From Flavobacterium sp. ASW18X (GTDB lineage Bacteria; Bacteroidota; Bacteroidia; Flavobacteriales; Flavobacteriaceae): 64,000 bases of DNA. The stretch is from assembly GCF_005144745.1 (NCBI RefSeq), contig NZ_SWKK01000011.1, positions 124,001 through 188,000 on the forward strand. Direction: 5' to 3'. Below are positions 63,977 to 64,000 of the stretch, piece by piece. Every line of letters starts with the position of its first letter. Position 1 is the first letter of the stretch. The position numbers and the translations under genes are program-made. The notes beneath the pieces are model-generated. The model was not told the DNA's origin. It did not search any database and worked only from the letters and a program-made list of their open reading frames with translations.

Positions 63977-64000
63977 TTATTTAATTAAAAACTAGTATTA

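Noticed and set aside
1-64000. CRISPR arrays, insertion sequences, tRNA or rRNA genes
   Set aside because: No repeat-spacer pattern, transposase, terminal repeats with target duplications, or cloverleaf-type sequences were recognised by eye; a tRNAscan-type search was not possible.

Overview
The window reads as chromosomal DNA of a Bacteroidota bacterium, most likely a marine member of the Flavobacteriaceae. Supporting signs are a SusC/SusD pair, lipoprotein-rich content, AT-rich DNA, repeated Bacteroidota-type promoter boxes (TAnnTTTG near -7), a flavobacterial-type DnaX without zinc cysteines, and many ATGA or TAATG gene overlaps. The exact genus is not decided by the sequence. No CRISPR array, insertion sequence, phage, integrase, rRNA or tRNA gene was seen; the one structural RNA gene is RNase P RNA.

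Region 1-11520 is part of a polysaccharide utilization locus, cut at the left edge: a family 3 glycoside hydrolase (partial), SusD, SusC, an S1-type sulfatase and a family 78 alpha-L-rhamnosidase, all on the minus strand. The gene set points to a sulfated, rhamnose-containing glycan such as ulvan (inference). The SusC and GH3 upstream regions share a short motif, and the sulfatase has Leu where the usual C-x-P-x-R signature has Arg.

Region 11900-17110 (minus) holds a PlsC-like acyltransferase, a KdnB-like Kdo 8-oxidase, a HAD hydrolase, KdsB, a DUF4126 membrane protein and a RecD-like helicase. This suggests Kdo or 8-amino-Kdo lipopolysaccharide synthesis, although no kdnA aminotransferase is present here. 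Region 17214-20168 (plus, then minus) has two poorly known genes, rsmD, a decayed ACT-domain pseudogene (COG3602 type) that had looked like an empty intergenic stretch, and rnpB. dnaX follows.

Region 21926-28659 (minus) is a complete ebo cluster (eboA to eboF in order) plus a seventh, tightly linked TMEM220-like membrane gene. Known ebo clusters are linked to moving a metabolite to the periplasm; the substrate in this organism is unknown. This is the most interesting system in the window.

Region 28770-42000 is mostly housekeeping: miaE; ppx-ppk1-sixA-pdxH; pyrR-pyrB-STAS-like-rnz; rpsA with a full promoter and terminator; a BON/LysM protein; cmk; lon. Region 42218-45164 (plus) is an ECF sigma factor, a membrane protein that may be its anti-sigma factor, and two exported beta-repeat proteins. 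Region 45206-49394 is a polyamine-type cluster: a membrane spermidine-synthase-like protein, a YgiB-like lipoprotein, a glutathionylspermidine-synthase-like ATP-grasp enzyme, SpeD and another lipoprotein. Region 49501-56138 (minus) has an MFS transporter, an M48 protease lipoprotein, a GH31 alpha-glucosidase and GlgB. Region 56293-63976 has a collagen-like lipoprotein, two tandem MsrB enzymes (one exported), a histidine kinase with its response regulator and a DinB-like protein, lpd, a DUF3817 protein, aroQ and an exported unknown protein.
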